DNA of 64,000 nt from Sinomonas albida. GTDB lineage: Bacteria > Actinomycetota > Actinomycetes > Actinomycetales > Micrococcaceae. The notes under the pieces are model-generated. The model was not told the DNA's origin, did no database searches, and saw nothing but the letters and a program-made list of their open reading frames with translations. The translations under genes were made by a program, and so were the position numbers. This document shows positions 51,370-59,994 of the stretch, piece by piece. Positions within the stretch are counted from its first letter, which is position 1; the number at the start of each line of letters is the position of its first letter. The DNA is taken from contig NZ_SWDW01000008.1 in NCBI RefSeq assembly GCF_004919045.1, positions 1 to 64,000 of the forward strand. The letters are read 5' to 3'.

Positions 51370-52389
51370 ATGACCACAGCAAGCAACCCCGCCCCGGATA
51401 CCCGGCTCGCCGCTAGCGCGGCGAGCCGGGGCTCCGGCCCCGCCCCAGCCCCCGACGCGGACGGCAACAACCCCGAACCGGGCTCCGGAACGCGCCGCGG
51501 CCTGTCCGAACGCAACCGCCCCCTGTGGATGCTCATCCCTGGCGGCGTGCTCATGATTGTCGTCATCGTCGTGCCGCTGGTGCTCGGTGTCTACATCTCC
51601 TTCCTGGACCTCGACCAGTACTCGCTCCGCCAGTGGCTGTCTGCGCCGTTCGTCGGAGTTGCGAACTACATCGAGGCCATCACCCAGTCGGGCATCCTGC
51701 GCTCCGTCTGGCTCAGCGTCTCCTACTCGGCGCTCGCGACGATCGTCACGCTGCCGCTCGGCATCGCCGCCGCGGTGGCCACGCAGAACAAGTACCCCGG
51801 CCGGGCCCTGGTCCGCTCGATCTTCCTCATCCCGTACGTCCTGCCCGGCTTCGTCGTGGCAACCGTGTGGCGGACGATGTTCCAGCCCAGTGGCGTCATC
51901 TCGATCACGCTGCACCACATGGGCATCGACCCCGGGCTGTTCCTCAATGGCCCGAACACGTACTGGGTCCTCGTGTTCGTGCAGATCTGGTCATCCTGGC
52001 CGTTCATCTATCTGCTTGCCCTCTCGGGCCTCCAGAGCGTGGATCACGAGGTCCACGAGGCGGCCGCCCTCGACGGCGCGCTGTGGTGGACCAAGCTCCG
52101 CTACGTGATCTTCCCGTACCTCCGGGGTCCGATCTCGCTCGCGATCCTCATCGGGATGCTGAACCACATCAACAACTTCACGCTCCCGTTCGTGCTCTTC
52201 GGCCTCCCGGCCCCGAATGACATCGAGGTGCTCCCGTACCTCACGTACGCCACGAGCTTCGAGAGCTTCCGCTTCGGCCTCAGCGCCGGCATGGCGGTCG
52301 TCTCGCTCATCCTCGTCGCGATCCCGCTCTTCATCTACCTGCGCGCCGTCAAGCTCGACGACGCCGAGACCCCGGGAGGTCGCAAGTGA
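51370..52389 (+). CDS. Sugar ABC transporter permease (MalF-type, CUT1)
   Basis: The 339-residue protein has a long Ala/Pro-rich cytosolic head of about 55 residues, then six membrane segments starting LIPGGVLMIVVIVVPLVLGV. The EAA loop is EVHEAAALDGALWWTKLRYV. Its stop overlaps the GTG of the next permease by 4 nt. No ATPase gene accompanies it. Confidence 0.92.
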   Translation: MTTASNPAPDTRLAASAASRGSGPAPAPDADGNNPEPGSGTRRGLSERNRPLWMLIPGGVLMIVVIVVPLVLGVYISFLDLDQYSLRQWLSAPFVGVANYIEAITQSGILRSVWLSVSYSALATIVTLPLGIAAAVATQNKYPGRALVRSIFLIPYVLPGFVVATVWRTMFQPSGVISITLHHMGIDPGLFLNGPNTYWVLVFVQIWSSWPFIYLLALSGLQSVDHEVHEAAALDGALWWTKLRYVIFPYLRGPISLAILIGMLNHINNFTLPFVLFGLPAPNDIEVLPYLTYATSFESFRFGLSAGMAVVSLILVAIPLFIYLRAVKLDDAETPGGRK

Positions 52390-53306
52390 GCGTCAGCACC
52401 CCGACTCTCCAGACCCAACCCTCCGCCGTCGACCGCCCCGGATCGGCGCAGCAGAACGAGGTAACCCGCCTGCTCCCGCCGTGGCTGCTCGTCACCGTCA
52501 CGGTGCTGCTGTGCGCCGCCGTCCTGATCCCGATCGTCTACATCGCCATGGCGAGCCTTAACTCGGACATCGGCGTCGCGTCCGGCGAGTTCTGGCCGAG
52601 CTCGTGGACGCTCAGCAACTACTCGACGATCTGGACGAGCGTGGGCCTCGCGAACGGCCTCATGAACTCGCTGATCGTGGCGGGCTCGACCGCGGTCGTC
52701 TCGGCCGCGTTCTCGATCGGCACGGCCTTCGTGCTGGTCCGCTACCAGTTCCGGGGCCGCCGCACCATCCTGCGGCTGCTCCTGGGCTTCCAGAGCATCC
52801 CCGGCACGCTCATCGTGCTGCCGCTGTTCGTCCTGTTCTCGTCCTCGGCCACGTACCTTGGGCTCCAGGTCATCGGCACGCGGTGGGGCCTGTTCGTCAC
52901 GTACCTGACGTTCTCCCTCCCGTTCTCCACGTGGGTCATGGTCACCTACCTGCGCGGCCTGCCGAAGGAGCTCGAGGAGGCGGCCCGCATCGACGGGGCG
53001 ACGAACCTCGGCGTGCTCACGAGGATCATCCTTCCGCTGAGCTGGCCCGGCCTGATCGTCTCCGCGATCTTCGCCTTCCTGCCCGGCTGGAATGACGTGC
53101 TCTTCGCCTCCGTCATGACCCGGCCAGACACCCAGACGGCCGCCGTCGCGCTGCAGATCTTCTCGAGCGCCACGGAGGGCGGTGCGCTCCCGCAGTACGG
53201 CCAGATGATGGCGGCCGCACTCGTCAGCGCCGCGCCGGTGGTCCTCATCTACATGTTCTTCCAGAAGTATCTAGTGGGCGGTCTCACGTCCGGAGGAGTC
53301 AAGTGA
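52386..53306 (+). CDS. Sugar ABC transporter permease (MalG-type, CUT1)
   Basis: The 306-residue protein starts at a GTG in a 4-nt overlap. It has six membrane segments from LLVTVTVLLCAAVLIPIVYI and the EAA loop ELEEAARIDGATNLGVLTRI. It completes the channel with the previous gene. Its own stop overlaps the next gene by 4 nt, so transporter and isomerase are translated together. Confidence 0.93.
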   Translation: MSVSTPTLQTQPSAVDRPGSAQQNEVTRLLPPWLLVTVTVLLCAAVLIPIVYIAMASLNSDIGVASGEFWPSSWTLSNYSTIWTSVGLANGLMNSLIVAGSTAVVSAAFSIGTAFVLVRYQFRGRRTILRLLLGFQSIPGTLIVLPLFVLFSSSATYLGLQVIGTRWGLFVTYLTFSLPFSTWVMVTYLRGLPKELEEAARIDGATNLGVLTRIILPLSWPGLIVSAIFAFLPGWNDVLFASVMTRPDTQTAAVALQIFSSATEGGALPQYGQMMAAALVSAAPVVLIYMFFQKYLVGGLTSGGVK

Positions 53307-54148
53307 CTATGACCGAAACAGTCCAGTGGGAGCTTTCCGGGTTCGGCGACGAGATTGATGCGGACCCGCGGGTCCAGGCGGCCGTGATGCGCGCGCTCGG
53401 CGCCTCGCACATCGAGGTCCGCAGCGCGTGGGGCACCAACATCGTGGATCTCTCCGAGGACCAGCTGGCCGAGCTCAAGTCCGTCCTCGACGAGGCGGGC
53501 CTCAAGGTGTCGGCGATCGCTTCGCCGATCGGAAAGGTCGACGTCGAGCTGCCGGTCGAGCACGAGGTCGAGCGCCTCGACCGCGCCCTGCGCGCGGCGG
53601 AGGTCCTCGCGGCCCCGTACATCCGCATCTTCTCCTTCTACTACGAGGGCAAGAAGGCCGAGGACGTGCGGGACGCGGTGATCGAGCGGATGACGGCGCT
53701 GGCCCGCCGCGCCGAGGGCACGGGCGTGACGCTCGTGCACGAGAACGAGAAGGACATCTTCGGCGACGTGCCCGAGCGCGTCCTCGACATCGTCGAGACC
53801 GTCGACTCGCCGGCGCTCAAGCTCGCGTGGGACCCGGCGAACTTCGTCCAGGTGGGCGTCAAGCCGTTCTCCGAGGCGTACGAGATGCTCCGCCCGCATG
53901 TCGTCTACCTCCAGGTCAAGGACGCCGTGTCCTCGTCGAAGAAGGTCGTCCCGGCGGGCGAGGGCGACGGCGAGGTCCTGACCACCGTCGAGGCCCTCCG
54001 CGACAGCGGGTACACCGGCTTCGCCTCCCTCGAGCCGCACCTGGCCTACGCGTACGAGACCGGCGGCTTCAGCGGCCCGTACTCGTTCGGCGTCGCGGCG
54101 CGCGCGTTCGCGAAGGTCACCGAGGCGGCGGGCGTCGTGGCTCGCTAG
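53303..54148 (+). CDS. Sugar phosphate isomerase/epimerase (TIM barrel)
   Basis: The 281-residue protein starts at a GTG (53303) overlapping the permease stop; an ATG 6 nt later is also in frame. Likely metal ligands lie in HIEVRSAWGTNIVD, TLVHENEKDIFGD, LAWDPANFVQVG, YLQVKDAVSSSK and ASLEPHLAYA. It belongs to the xylose isomerase-like barrel family. Coupling to the uronide importer suggests an early step on the imported sugar; the substrate is unknown. Confidence 0.9.
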   Translation: MTMTETVQWELSGFGDEIDADPRVQAAVMRALGASHIEVRSAWGTNIVDLSEDQLAELKSVLDEAGLKVSAIASPIGKVDVELPVEHEVERLDRALRAAEVLAAPYIRIFSFYYEGKKAEDVRDAVIERMTALARRAEGTGVTLVHENEKDIFGDVPERVLDIVETVDSPALKLAWDPANFVQVGVKPFSEAYEMLRPHVVYLQVKDAVSSSKKVVPAGEGDGEVLTTVEALRDSGYTGFASLEPHLAYAYETGGFSGPYSFGVAARAFAKVTEAAGVVAR

Positions 54149-54183
54149 CCGCCGCCCGCCTGTCTCCCCAATTCCCCCACCGA

Positions 54184-54269
54184 TCTCCCCAACTTCCCAG
54201 CGGACGACGGCGCAACTCGCCGCGCGCTGAAGGCGGCGCGCCGCGCGTGGTCGCCGGAAGTTGGGGAGA
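54184..54269 (+). repeat. Long nested inverted repeat in the leader of uxaC
   Basis: TCTCCCCAACTTCC (54184-54197) pairs perfectly with GGAAGTTGGGGAGA (54256-54269). The 58-nt loop contains further GC-rich self-complementary parts (GCGCGC, GGCGGCGCGCC). It ends 66 bp before the uxaC ATG. In RNA it would form a large branched hairpin that could act as a partial terminator, processing site or leader element. Confidence 0.6.
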
Positions 54270-54335
54270 CTGGTCGAGGATCGGGGGAGGCCGGGGCGTC
54301 GAATCTACCTTCCTCGAGACGAAGAGAGAGAAACG

Positions 54336-55766
54336 ATGACTGAATCTCTGGCCGCCAACCCTGACCGACTCCTTCCGGCAGACCCCGGCACGCGAGAGAT
54401 CGCGCGCGAGCTGCACGCCGCCGTCGAACATTCCCCGATCCTGTCGCCGCACGGGCACGTCCCGGCCGAGTGGATCGCCGATGACACCGCGTTCACGGAC
54501 CCCACCACCCTTTTGGTGACGCCGGACCACTACGTGACCCGGCTGATCCACGCCTCCGGCGTTCCCCTGGGCGAGCTCGGCGTGGGCTCTGCCGGTGGCG
54601 TCGGAGGGTCGGAGGAGGCGTCCCGCGCGGCGTGGCGCCGCTTCGCCGAGGCCTGGCCGCTGTTCGACGGGACCGCGTCCGGGTACTGGCTTCGCGAGGA
54701 GTTCGAGCACCTGTTCGGCCTCCCGGCCTCGATCGTGGACTCGCTCGGCGAGAACGCCGACGCGGCCTACGACGCGATCGCTGCCAAGCTTGCCGAGCCG
54801 GCCTTCCGCCCGCGGCGGCTGTTCCAAGACTTCAACATCGAAGTCCTCGCCACGACCGACGATCCGCTCGACACGCTCGAGGCGCACGCGCGGCTCGCCA
54901 AGGACGAATCGTTCTCGGGGCGCGTGGTCCCGACGTTCCGTCCGGACCCGTACATCAACATCGCCCACCCGGAGTGGGCGGCTCGCGTCGAGCGGCTCGC
55001 TGACGAGGCGTCCGACGGCGTCGCGGGCTACGCGGGCTACCTCCGCGCGCTCGAGAACCGCCGACGCTACTTCGTGGAGCACGGCGCGGTCTCGGCCGAC
55101 CACGGCGTGCGCACCCCGCTCACGCTCAAGCTCTCCGCGGGCGAGGCCGAGGCGCTCTTCGAGAAGGCGCGCCGGGGCGAGGGAACCGCCGCGGACCGCG
55201 ACGCGTTCGAGGCGCACATGATGGTGGAGATGGCGCGGATGTCCGTCGAGGACGGCCTCGTCATGACCATCCACCCGGGCTCGTTCCGGAACCACCACAC
55301 CCCGACGTTCGCCGCCTACGGTGCCGACACGGGCCACGACATCCCGTTCGCGGTCAACTACACGGAGGGCGTGCGCGCGCTCCTGCAGGAGTACGGCACG
55401 GCCAAGGACTTCCACCTCGTCCTGTTCACCTTGGACGAGACGGTGTTCTCCCGCGAGCTCGCCCCGCTGGCCGGGTTCTACCCGTCGGTGTACATCGGTG
55501 CCCCGTGGTGGTTCCTCGACGCTCCGGACGCGATGCTGCGCTTCCGCTCCGCGGTGACCGAGACGGCGGGGTTCTCCCGCTCGTCCGGCTTCATCGACGA
55601 CACTCGGGCGTTCTGCTCGATCCCCGCCCGGCACGACACCTCCCGCCGAATCGAGGCTTCCTTCCTGGCCCGCCTCGTCGCCGAGCATCGCATCACCAAG
55701 ACCCGAGCGCACGAGCTCATTGTGGACATCGTCGACGGCACGCCGCGGCGGGTCTTCAAGCTTTGA
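54336..55766 (+). CDS. uxaC: Uronate isomerase
   Basis: The 476-residue protein starts at the ATG at 54336. It is an amidohydrolase-superfamily member with the first-strand metal motif SPHGHVPAEW, RRLFQDFNIEVLATTDDPLD, VPTFRPDP, VMTIHPGSFRNHH and SSGFIDDTRAFCSIPARHD, in the order known for UxaC. Length is normal. It interconverts D-glucuronate with D-fructuronate and D-galacturonate with D-tagaturonate. The next gene starts 13 bp downstream, so the two are co-transcribed. Confidence 0.96.
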   Translation: MTESLAANPDRLLPADPGTREIARELHAAVEHSPILSPHGHVPAEWIADDTAFTDPTTLLVTPDHYVTRLIHASGVPLGELGVGSAGGVGGSEEASRAAWRRFAEAWPLFDGTASGYWLREEFEHLFGLPASIVDSLGENADAAYDAIAAKLAEPAFRPRRLFQDFNIEVLATTDDPLDTLEAHARLAKDESFSGRVVPTFRPDPYINIAHPEWAARVERLADEASDGVAGYAGYLRALENRRRYFVEHGAVSADHGVRTPLTLKLSAGEAEALFEKARRGEGTAADRDAFEAHMMVEMARMSVEDGLVMTIHPGSFRNHHTPTFAAYGADTGHDIPFAVNYTEGVRALLQEYGTAKDFHLVLFTLDETVFSRELAPLAGFYPSVYIGAPWWFLDAPDAMLRFRSAVTETAGFSRSSGFIDDTRAFCSIPARHDTSRRIEASFLARLVAEHRITKTRAHELIVDIVDGTPRRVFKL

Positions 55767-55779
55767 CAAAGGACTACCC

Positions 55780-57159
55780 GTGACCAGAACCGCCACCGAG
55801 CTGCCCGTCCTGGGCCGCCAAGGCACACCGGCCCCTCCCATCCGCATCGTCCACCTCGGGCTCGGCGCCTTCCACCGATCCCATCAGGCCTGGTTCACCG
55901 CCAAGGCCCATGACGGCTCCCAATGGGGCATCGCGGCTTTTACCGGCCGCCGCCCCGACGCCGCCCAGGCGCTCGCCCCGCAGGACGGGCTGTTCACGCT
56001 CGTCGAGCGGGCGGCGGACGGCGACCGATTCGAGGTCGTCCCCACGATCGCCGCGGCGGTCGACGGCGCCGACACCGAGCGCCTGAACGAGCTCCTCGCT
56101 TCCCCGTCCACCGCGATCGTGACCCTCACCGTGACGGAGAAGGTGTACGACGACGGCGCCCCCGACACCCCGCTGGGCCGCCTCGTGCGCGGACTCGCCG
56201 CCCGGCGGGCAGCCGGCGCCGGCCCGATTGCGATCGTCAGCTGCGACAACCTCGCCCACAACGCCGAGGTGGCCCGCGCCGCCGTCGAACGCCTCGCCCA
56301 GGCGCTCGACGCGGAGGCGCCGGGCGCTGCGTTGCCTTCCGGTGACCGCTCCGGCGATGGTGCGGACGACGGCGGACTCGAGGCTTGGGTGCGCGCGAAC
56401 GTGAGCTTCGTGGGCACCTCGGTGGACCGCATCACCCCGCGGACCACGCCCGAGGACATCGCCGAGGTGGCCGAGCAGTGCGGCTACCGCGACGCGGCCC
56501 CGGTGGTCGCCGAACCGTTCGCGTCCTGGATCCTCTCGGGCGAGTTCCCGGCCGGTAGGCCGGCGTGGGAGGACGGCGGGGCGCTGTTCGTGGACGACAT
56601 CGAGCCGTTCGAGAACCGCAAGCTCTGGCTCCTCAACGGCGCGCATACGATGCTCGCGTACGCGGGCCAGCTGCGCGGCCACGCGACCGTCGCCGAAGCC
56701 CTCGCCGACCCGGTGTGCCGCGCGGCTATGGAGTCGTTCTGGGACGAGGCCGCCCGGCATCTCACCCTCCCGGAGCTCGACGTCCCGAGCTACCGTGACG
56801 CGCTCCTCGAGCGCTTCGCGAACCCGCGGATCGCGCACTACCTCGCCCAGATCGCCCAGGACGGCTCGCTCAAGCTCCGCCTCCGTTCCGTGCCCGTGCT
56901 CCGCGCCGAGCGGTCGGCGGGCCGCACCGGGCTCGCCGCGGCCCGGATGATCGCCGCGTGGATGGACTACCTCGTGGACAGCGCCGAGCGCGGCACCGAG
57001 TTCCACGACCCGCTTGAGGCAGACGTGCGCCGCGCGCTCGCGCTCGAAGGCCGCGAGCGCACCACCGCGCTTCTCCGCCTCGTCGACGCCGGGCTCGCGG
57101 AGGACGCCGCCGTGATCGACCGCGTGGACAGCCTGCTCGGGACGTTCGCGAACGACTGA
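55780..57159 (+). CDS. uxuB: Fructuronate reductase / mannitol dehydrogenase family
   Basis: The 459-residue protein starts at the GTG at 55780 (AAAGGA upstream). The N-terminal Rossmann part begins [20 protein letters not shown] and the catalytic signature is [15 protein letters not shown] (Lys-x5-Asn-x2-His type). After UxaC, the expected reaction is D-fructuronate to D-mannonate with NADH. The family also includes mannitol dehydrogenases and tagaturonate reductases, but the downstream mannonate dehydratase favours UxuB. Confidence 0.9.
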   Translation: MTRTATELPVLGRQGTPAPPIRIVHLGLGAFHRSHQAWFTAKAHDGSQWGIAAFTGRRPDAAQALAPQDGLFTLVERAADGDRFEVVPTIAAAVDGADTERLNELLASPSTAIVTLTVTEKVYDDGAPDTPLGRLVRGLAARRAAGAGPIAIVSCDNLAHNAEVARAAVERLAQALDAEAPGAALPSGDRSGDGADDGGLEAWVRANVSFVGTSVDRITPRTTPEDIAEVAEQCGYRDAAPVVAEPFASWILSGEFPAGRPAWEDGGALFVDDIEPFENRKLWLLNGAHTMLAYAGQLRGHATVAEALADPVCRAAMESFWDEAARHLTLPELDVPSYRDALLERFANPRIAHYLAQIAQDGSLKLRLRSVPVLRAERSAGRTGLAAARMIAAWMDYLVDSAERGTEFHDPLEADVRRALALEGRERTTALLRLVDAGLAEDAAVIDRVDSLLGTFAND

Positions 57160-57189
57160 ACCCGTCTCTGCAACGGGTGGCAATAATTC

Positions 57190-57228
57190 GGCAAGCGGTT
57201 GCCACGCGTAGCAGGGGATCACTATGGT
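57190..57228 (+). promoter_or_regulatory. Promoter with regulon operator (site 4)
   Basis: GGCAAGCGGTTGCC (57190-57203) overlaps the -35 TTGCCA (57199-57204). The -10 TATGGT (57223-57228) follows after 18 bp. It gives the mannonate dehydratase gene its own LacI-controlled promoter inside the uronate gene run. Confidence 0.82.
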
Positions 57229-57266
57229 GGTTCGAGGAAAACACGCACTGGATGGAGAGGAACGAC

Positions 57267-58496
57267 ATGAAGATCGTTGCTGCTGATGTCTTCGTGACGA
57301 GCCCGTCGCGGAACTTTGTCACCCTGCGGATCACGACTGACGAGGGCGTCACGGGCATCGGCGATGCCACGCTCAACGGCCGTGAGCTCGCTGTCGCCGC
57401 TTACCTCAAGGAGCACGTGGCGCAGCTGCTCATCGGCAAGGACCCGCACCGCATCGAGGACACGTGGCAGTTCCTCTACCGCTCGTCGTACTGGCGACGG
57501 GGCCCCGTGACGATGGCCGCGATCGCCGCGGTGGACATGGCGCTCTGGGACATCAAGGGCAAGGTCGCGAACCTTCCCGTGTACCAGCTCCTCGGCGGGG
57601 CGTCCCGCGAGGGCCTGCGCGCGTACGGGCACGCCTCGGGCACGGACATCCCCTCGCTCTTCGACTCGATCCGGCATCACCTCGAGCTCGGCTACAAGTC
57701 GATCCGGGTCCAGACCGCGATCCCGGGCATCAAGGCCGTGTACGGCGTCGCCGCCCAGGTCCAGGCCTCCGGCCAGCGCTACGACTACGAGCCCGCCGGC
57801 CGCGGTGCGTTCCCGGCCGAGGAGGACTGGGACACCCGCGCCTACCTGCGTCACCTGCCGTCCGTCTTCGAGGCGGTGCGCAACGAGTTCGGCCCGGAGA
57901 TCCCCCTCCTGCACGACGGCCACCACCGCATGACCCCGATCCAGGCTGCGAAGCTCGGCAAGGCGCTCGAGCCCTACGACCTGTTCTGGCTCGAGGACTG
58001 CACGCCAGCGGAGAACCAGGAGGCCCTGCGCCTGGTCCGCCAGCACACCACCACCCCGCTCGCCATCGGCGAGATCTTCAACACGGTGTGGGACTTCCAG
58101 ACCCTCATCAAGGAACAGCTCATCGACTACGTCCGGGCGGCCTCGACGCACTTCGGCGGCATCAGCCCGCTCAAGAAGGTCATGGACTACGCGGCCCAGT
58201 ACCAGGTGAAGTCCGGCTTCCACGGTCCCACGGACATCTCCCCGGTCGGATTCGCGGCGCAGCTGCACGTGGGCCTGGCGATCCACAACTACGGGATCCA
58301 GGAGTACATGCAGCACTCGGACGCCACGAACACGGTGTTCGAGCAGTCGATGACGTTCAACGACGGCTACCTGCACCCGGGCAACAAGCCGGGCCTCGGT
58401 GTCGAGTTCAACGAGGAAGCCGCGAACACGTACCCCTACCAGCAGGCCTACCTGCCGTACAACCGTCTCGTCGACGGTACCGTTCACGACTGGTGA
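57267..58496 (+). CDS. manD: D-mannonate dehydratase (enolase superfamily, ManD)
   Basis: The 409-residue protein starts at the ATG at 57267 behind GGAGAGGAAC. Metal-ligand and catalytic segments of the ManD group are visible: [61 protein letters not shown] and the Tyr/Arg-type loop with [19 protein letters not shown]. It dehydrates D-mannonate to 2-keto-3-deoxy-D-gluconate, completing the upper uronate route. It replaces the unrelated UxuA enzyme. Confidence 0.94.
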   Translation: MKIVAADVFVTSPSRNFVTLRITTDEGVTGIGDATLNGRELAVAAYLKEHVAQLLIGKDPHRIEDTWQFLYRSSYWRRGPVTMAAIAAVDMALWDIKGKVANLPVYQLLGGASREGLRAYGHASGTDIPSLFDSIRHHLELGYKSIRVQTAIPGIKAVYGVAAQVQASGQRYDYEPAGRGAFPAEEDWDTRAYLRHLPSVFEAVRNEFGPEIPLLHDGHHRMTPIQAAKLGKALEPYDLFWLEDCTPAENQEALRLVRQHTTTPLAIGEIFNTVWDFQTLIKEQLIDYVRAASTHFGGISPLKKVMDYAAQYQVKSGFHGPTDISPVGFAAQLHVGLAIHNYGIQEYMQHSDATNTVFEQSMTFNDGYLHPGNKPGLGVEFNEEAANTYPYQQAYLPYNRLVDGTVHDW

Positions 58497-58507
58497 GGAC
58501 ACCACTG

Positions 58508-59071
58508 GTGAGCGCGGGCGAGCCGACGACGGCGGGCGAGCAGACCACGACGGGCGAGCAGAACCGAGCCGTGTTCCACGTCATCGCGATGGGCGTGTCC
58601 GGTTCTGGCAAGAGCACCGTGGGTCAGCTTCTCGCCGACGAGCTCGGTGGGACGTTCATCGACGGGGACGATCTGCACCCCGCGGCCAACGTCGAGAAGA
58701 TGGCCGCGGGGATCCCGCTCGACGACGCCGACCGCGAGCCCTGGCTCCGTGAGATCGGCGCCCGCATGGGGGCCGCGCGCGGAACTCTGGTGATCGGCTC
58801 AAGCGCCCTGCGGCGCAAGTACCGGGACCTCATCCGTGCCGCGGCCCCGGACACCGTGTTCGTGCATCTCGATGGCTCGCGCGAGCTCCTCGCCGAGCGC
58901 ATGGCCACCCGGCCCGGGCACTTCATGCCGCCCTCGCTCCTCGATTCGCAGCTCGCGACCCTCGAGCCGCTCGATCCCGACGAGGACGGCAAGGTGTTCA
59001 ACATCGCCGAGACGCCGGAGGACATCGCCCGCGAGGCCGCCGACTGGCTGCTGCGAAGGGCCCGCGCCTAG
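58508..59071 (+). CDS. gntK: Gluconokinase
   Basis: The 187-residue protein is read from the GTG at 58508; its first 20 residues are low-complexity Thr/Gly/Glu, and a GTG near 58571 could be the true start. The P-loop is GVSGSGKSTVGQLLADELGG, followed by FIDGDDLHPAANVEKMAAGI and RPGHFMPPSLLDSQLATLE, all typical of GntK. It phosphorylates D-gluconate to 6-phosphogluconate. It is 11 bp after manD and so under the same LacI control. Confidence 0.94.
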   Translation: MSAGEPTTAGEQTTTGEQNRAVFHVIAMGVSGSGKSTVGQLLADELGGTFIDGDDLHPAANVEKMAAGIPLDDADREPWLREIGARMGAARGTLVIGSSALRRKYRDLIRAAAPDTVFVHLDGSRELLAERMATRPGHFMPPSLLDSQLATLEPLDPDEDGKVFNIAETPEDIAREAADWLLRRARA

Positions 59072-59088
59072 CCCCCCACCATCCCGTT

Positions 59089-59333
59089 TCGGGTACGCCA
59101 ACTCGCGCTTGGGGCCGTTTCGGGTACGCCAACTCGCCCTCCTAGACGTCTCGGGTACAGATCATCCGTGCCTGAGACGTCTGGGGTGGGAGAGTATCTG
59201 TACCCGAGATGTGCTTGGTAGGGCAGTATCTGTACCCGAGATGGCTGGGGTGGGGGAGTATCTGTACCCGAGACGGCTGGGGCAGGGAGTATCTGTACCC
59301 GAGATGGCTGTGGTGGGGAGTATCTGTACCCGA
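59089..59333. repeat. Inverted repeat array C (31/32-bp periodic)
   Basis: TCGGGTAC occurs at 59089, 59120 and 59151 (31-bp steps). Inverse copies GTACCCGA lie at 59200, 59232, 59264, 59295 and 59326, with a variant GTGCCTGA at 59168; steps are 32, 32, 32, 31 and 31 bp. The centre (59151-59175) is the family palindrome with two changes on the right arm. Left linkers begin GCCAACTCG; right linkers are G-rich. It lies between gntK and pyrE. Confidence 0.94.
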
Positions 59334-59393
59334 GACGGGCTGCGAGGCGGGTTGGTTCGCTGGTCCGGTCGGCGTGGGGTCGGGGCCAGCAAC

Positions 59394-59399
59394 TAGAAT
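59394..59399 (+). promoter_or_regulatory. pyrE -10 box, probable leaderless transcript
   Basis: TAGAAT lies 7 nt before the pyrE ATG at 59407. Transcription would start at or next to the A of the start codon, and no ribosome binding site is present. No good -35 is visible. Confidence 0.6.
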
Positions 59400-59406
59400 C
59401 GAGACC

Positions 59407-59994
59407 ATGACTTCCCCCCTTGATTCAGCCCTGCCCGAACTGGGCGCCGCGCGTGCACGCCTCCTCGAGCTCATCAAGGAGCTCGCGGTCGTCCACGGCC
59501 GCGTGACCCTCTCGAGCGGCAAGGAGGCCGACTATTACATCGACCTCCGCCGCATCACGCTGCATCATGAGGCGTCGCGGCTCGTGGGCCAGGTCATGCT
59601 GGGCCTCATCGAGGGCGCGGGCGTCACGATGGAGGCTGTTGGCGGCCTGACGATGGGCGCCGATCCCGTGGGCACCGGCATCATGCACGCCGCGCGCGAG
59701 GCAGGCCAGGACGTCGACGCCTTCGTGGTCCGGAAGGTGCAGAAGTCGTACGGCATGGGCCGCCAGGTCGAGGGCCCCTCGGTTGAGGGGCGCCGCGTCG
59801 TGGTCGTCGAGGACACCTCGACCACGGGCGGTTCGGCGCTCACCGCCGTCGAAGGCGTGCGCAACGCGGGCGCCGAGGTGACCGCGGTCGCCGTCATCGT
59901 GGACCGCGCGACGGGCGCGAAGGAGCGCATCGAGGCCGAGGCAGGCGTGCCGTACCTCTATGCGTTCAGCAAGGATGAGCTCGGACTCGACTGA
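59407..59994 (+). CDS. pyrE: Orotate phosphoribosyltransferase
   Basis: The 195-residue protein begins MTSPLDSALPELGAARARLL. The PRPP-binding motif is VVVVEDTSTTGGSALTAVEG, preceded by SSGKEADYYIDLRRITLHHE and GGLTMGADPVGTGI. It makes orotidine-5'-phosphate from orotate and PRPP in pyrimidine synthesis. The transcript appears leaderless. Its 3' end overlaps the next gene by about 20 bp. Confidence 0.95.
   Translation: MTSPLDSALPELGAARARLLELIKELAVVHGRVTLSSGKEADYYIDLRRITLHHEASRLVGQVMLGLIEGAGVTMEAVGGLTMGADPVGTGIMHAAREAGQDVDAFVVRKVQKSYGMGRQVEGPSVEGRRVVVVEDTSTTGGSALTAVEGVRNAGAEVTAVAVIVDRATGAKERIEAEAGVPYLYAFSKDELGLD

Noticed and set aside
58399-58752. Alternative reading frame across the manD-gntK junction
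   Set aside because: The gluconokinase P-loop and the mannonate dehydratase C-terminus are in other frames and are unmistakable.
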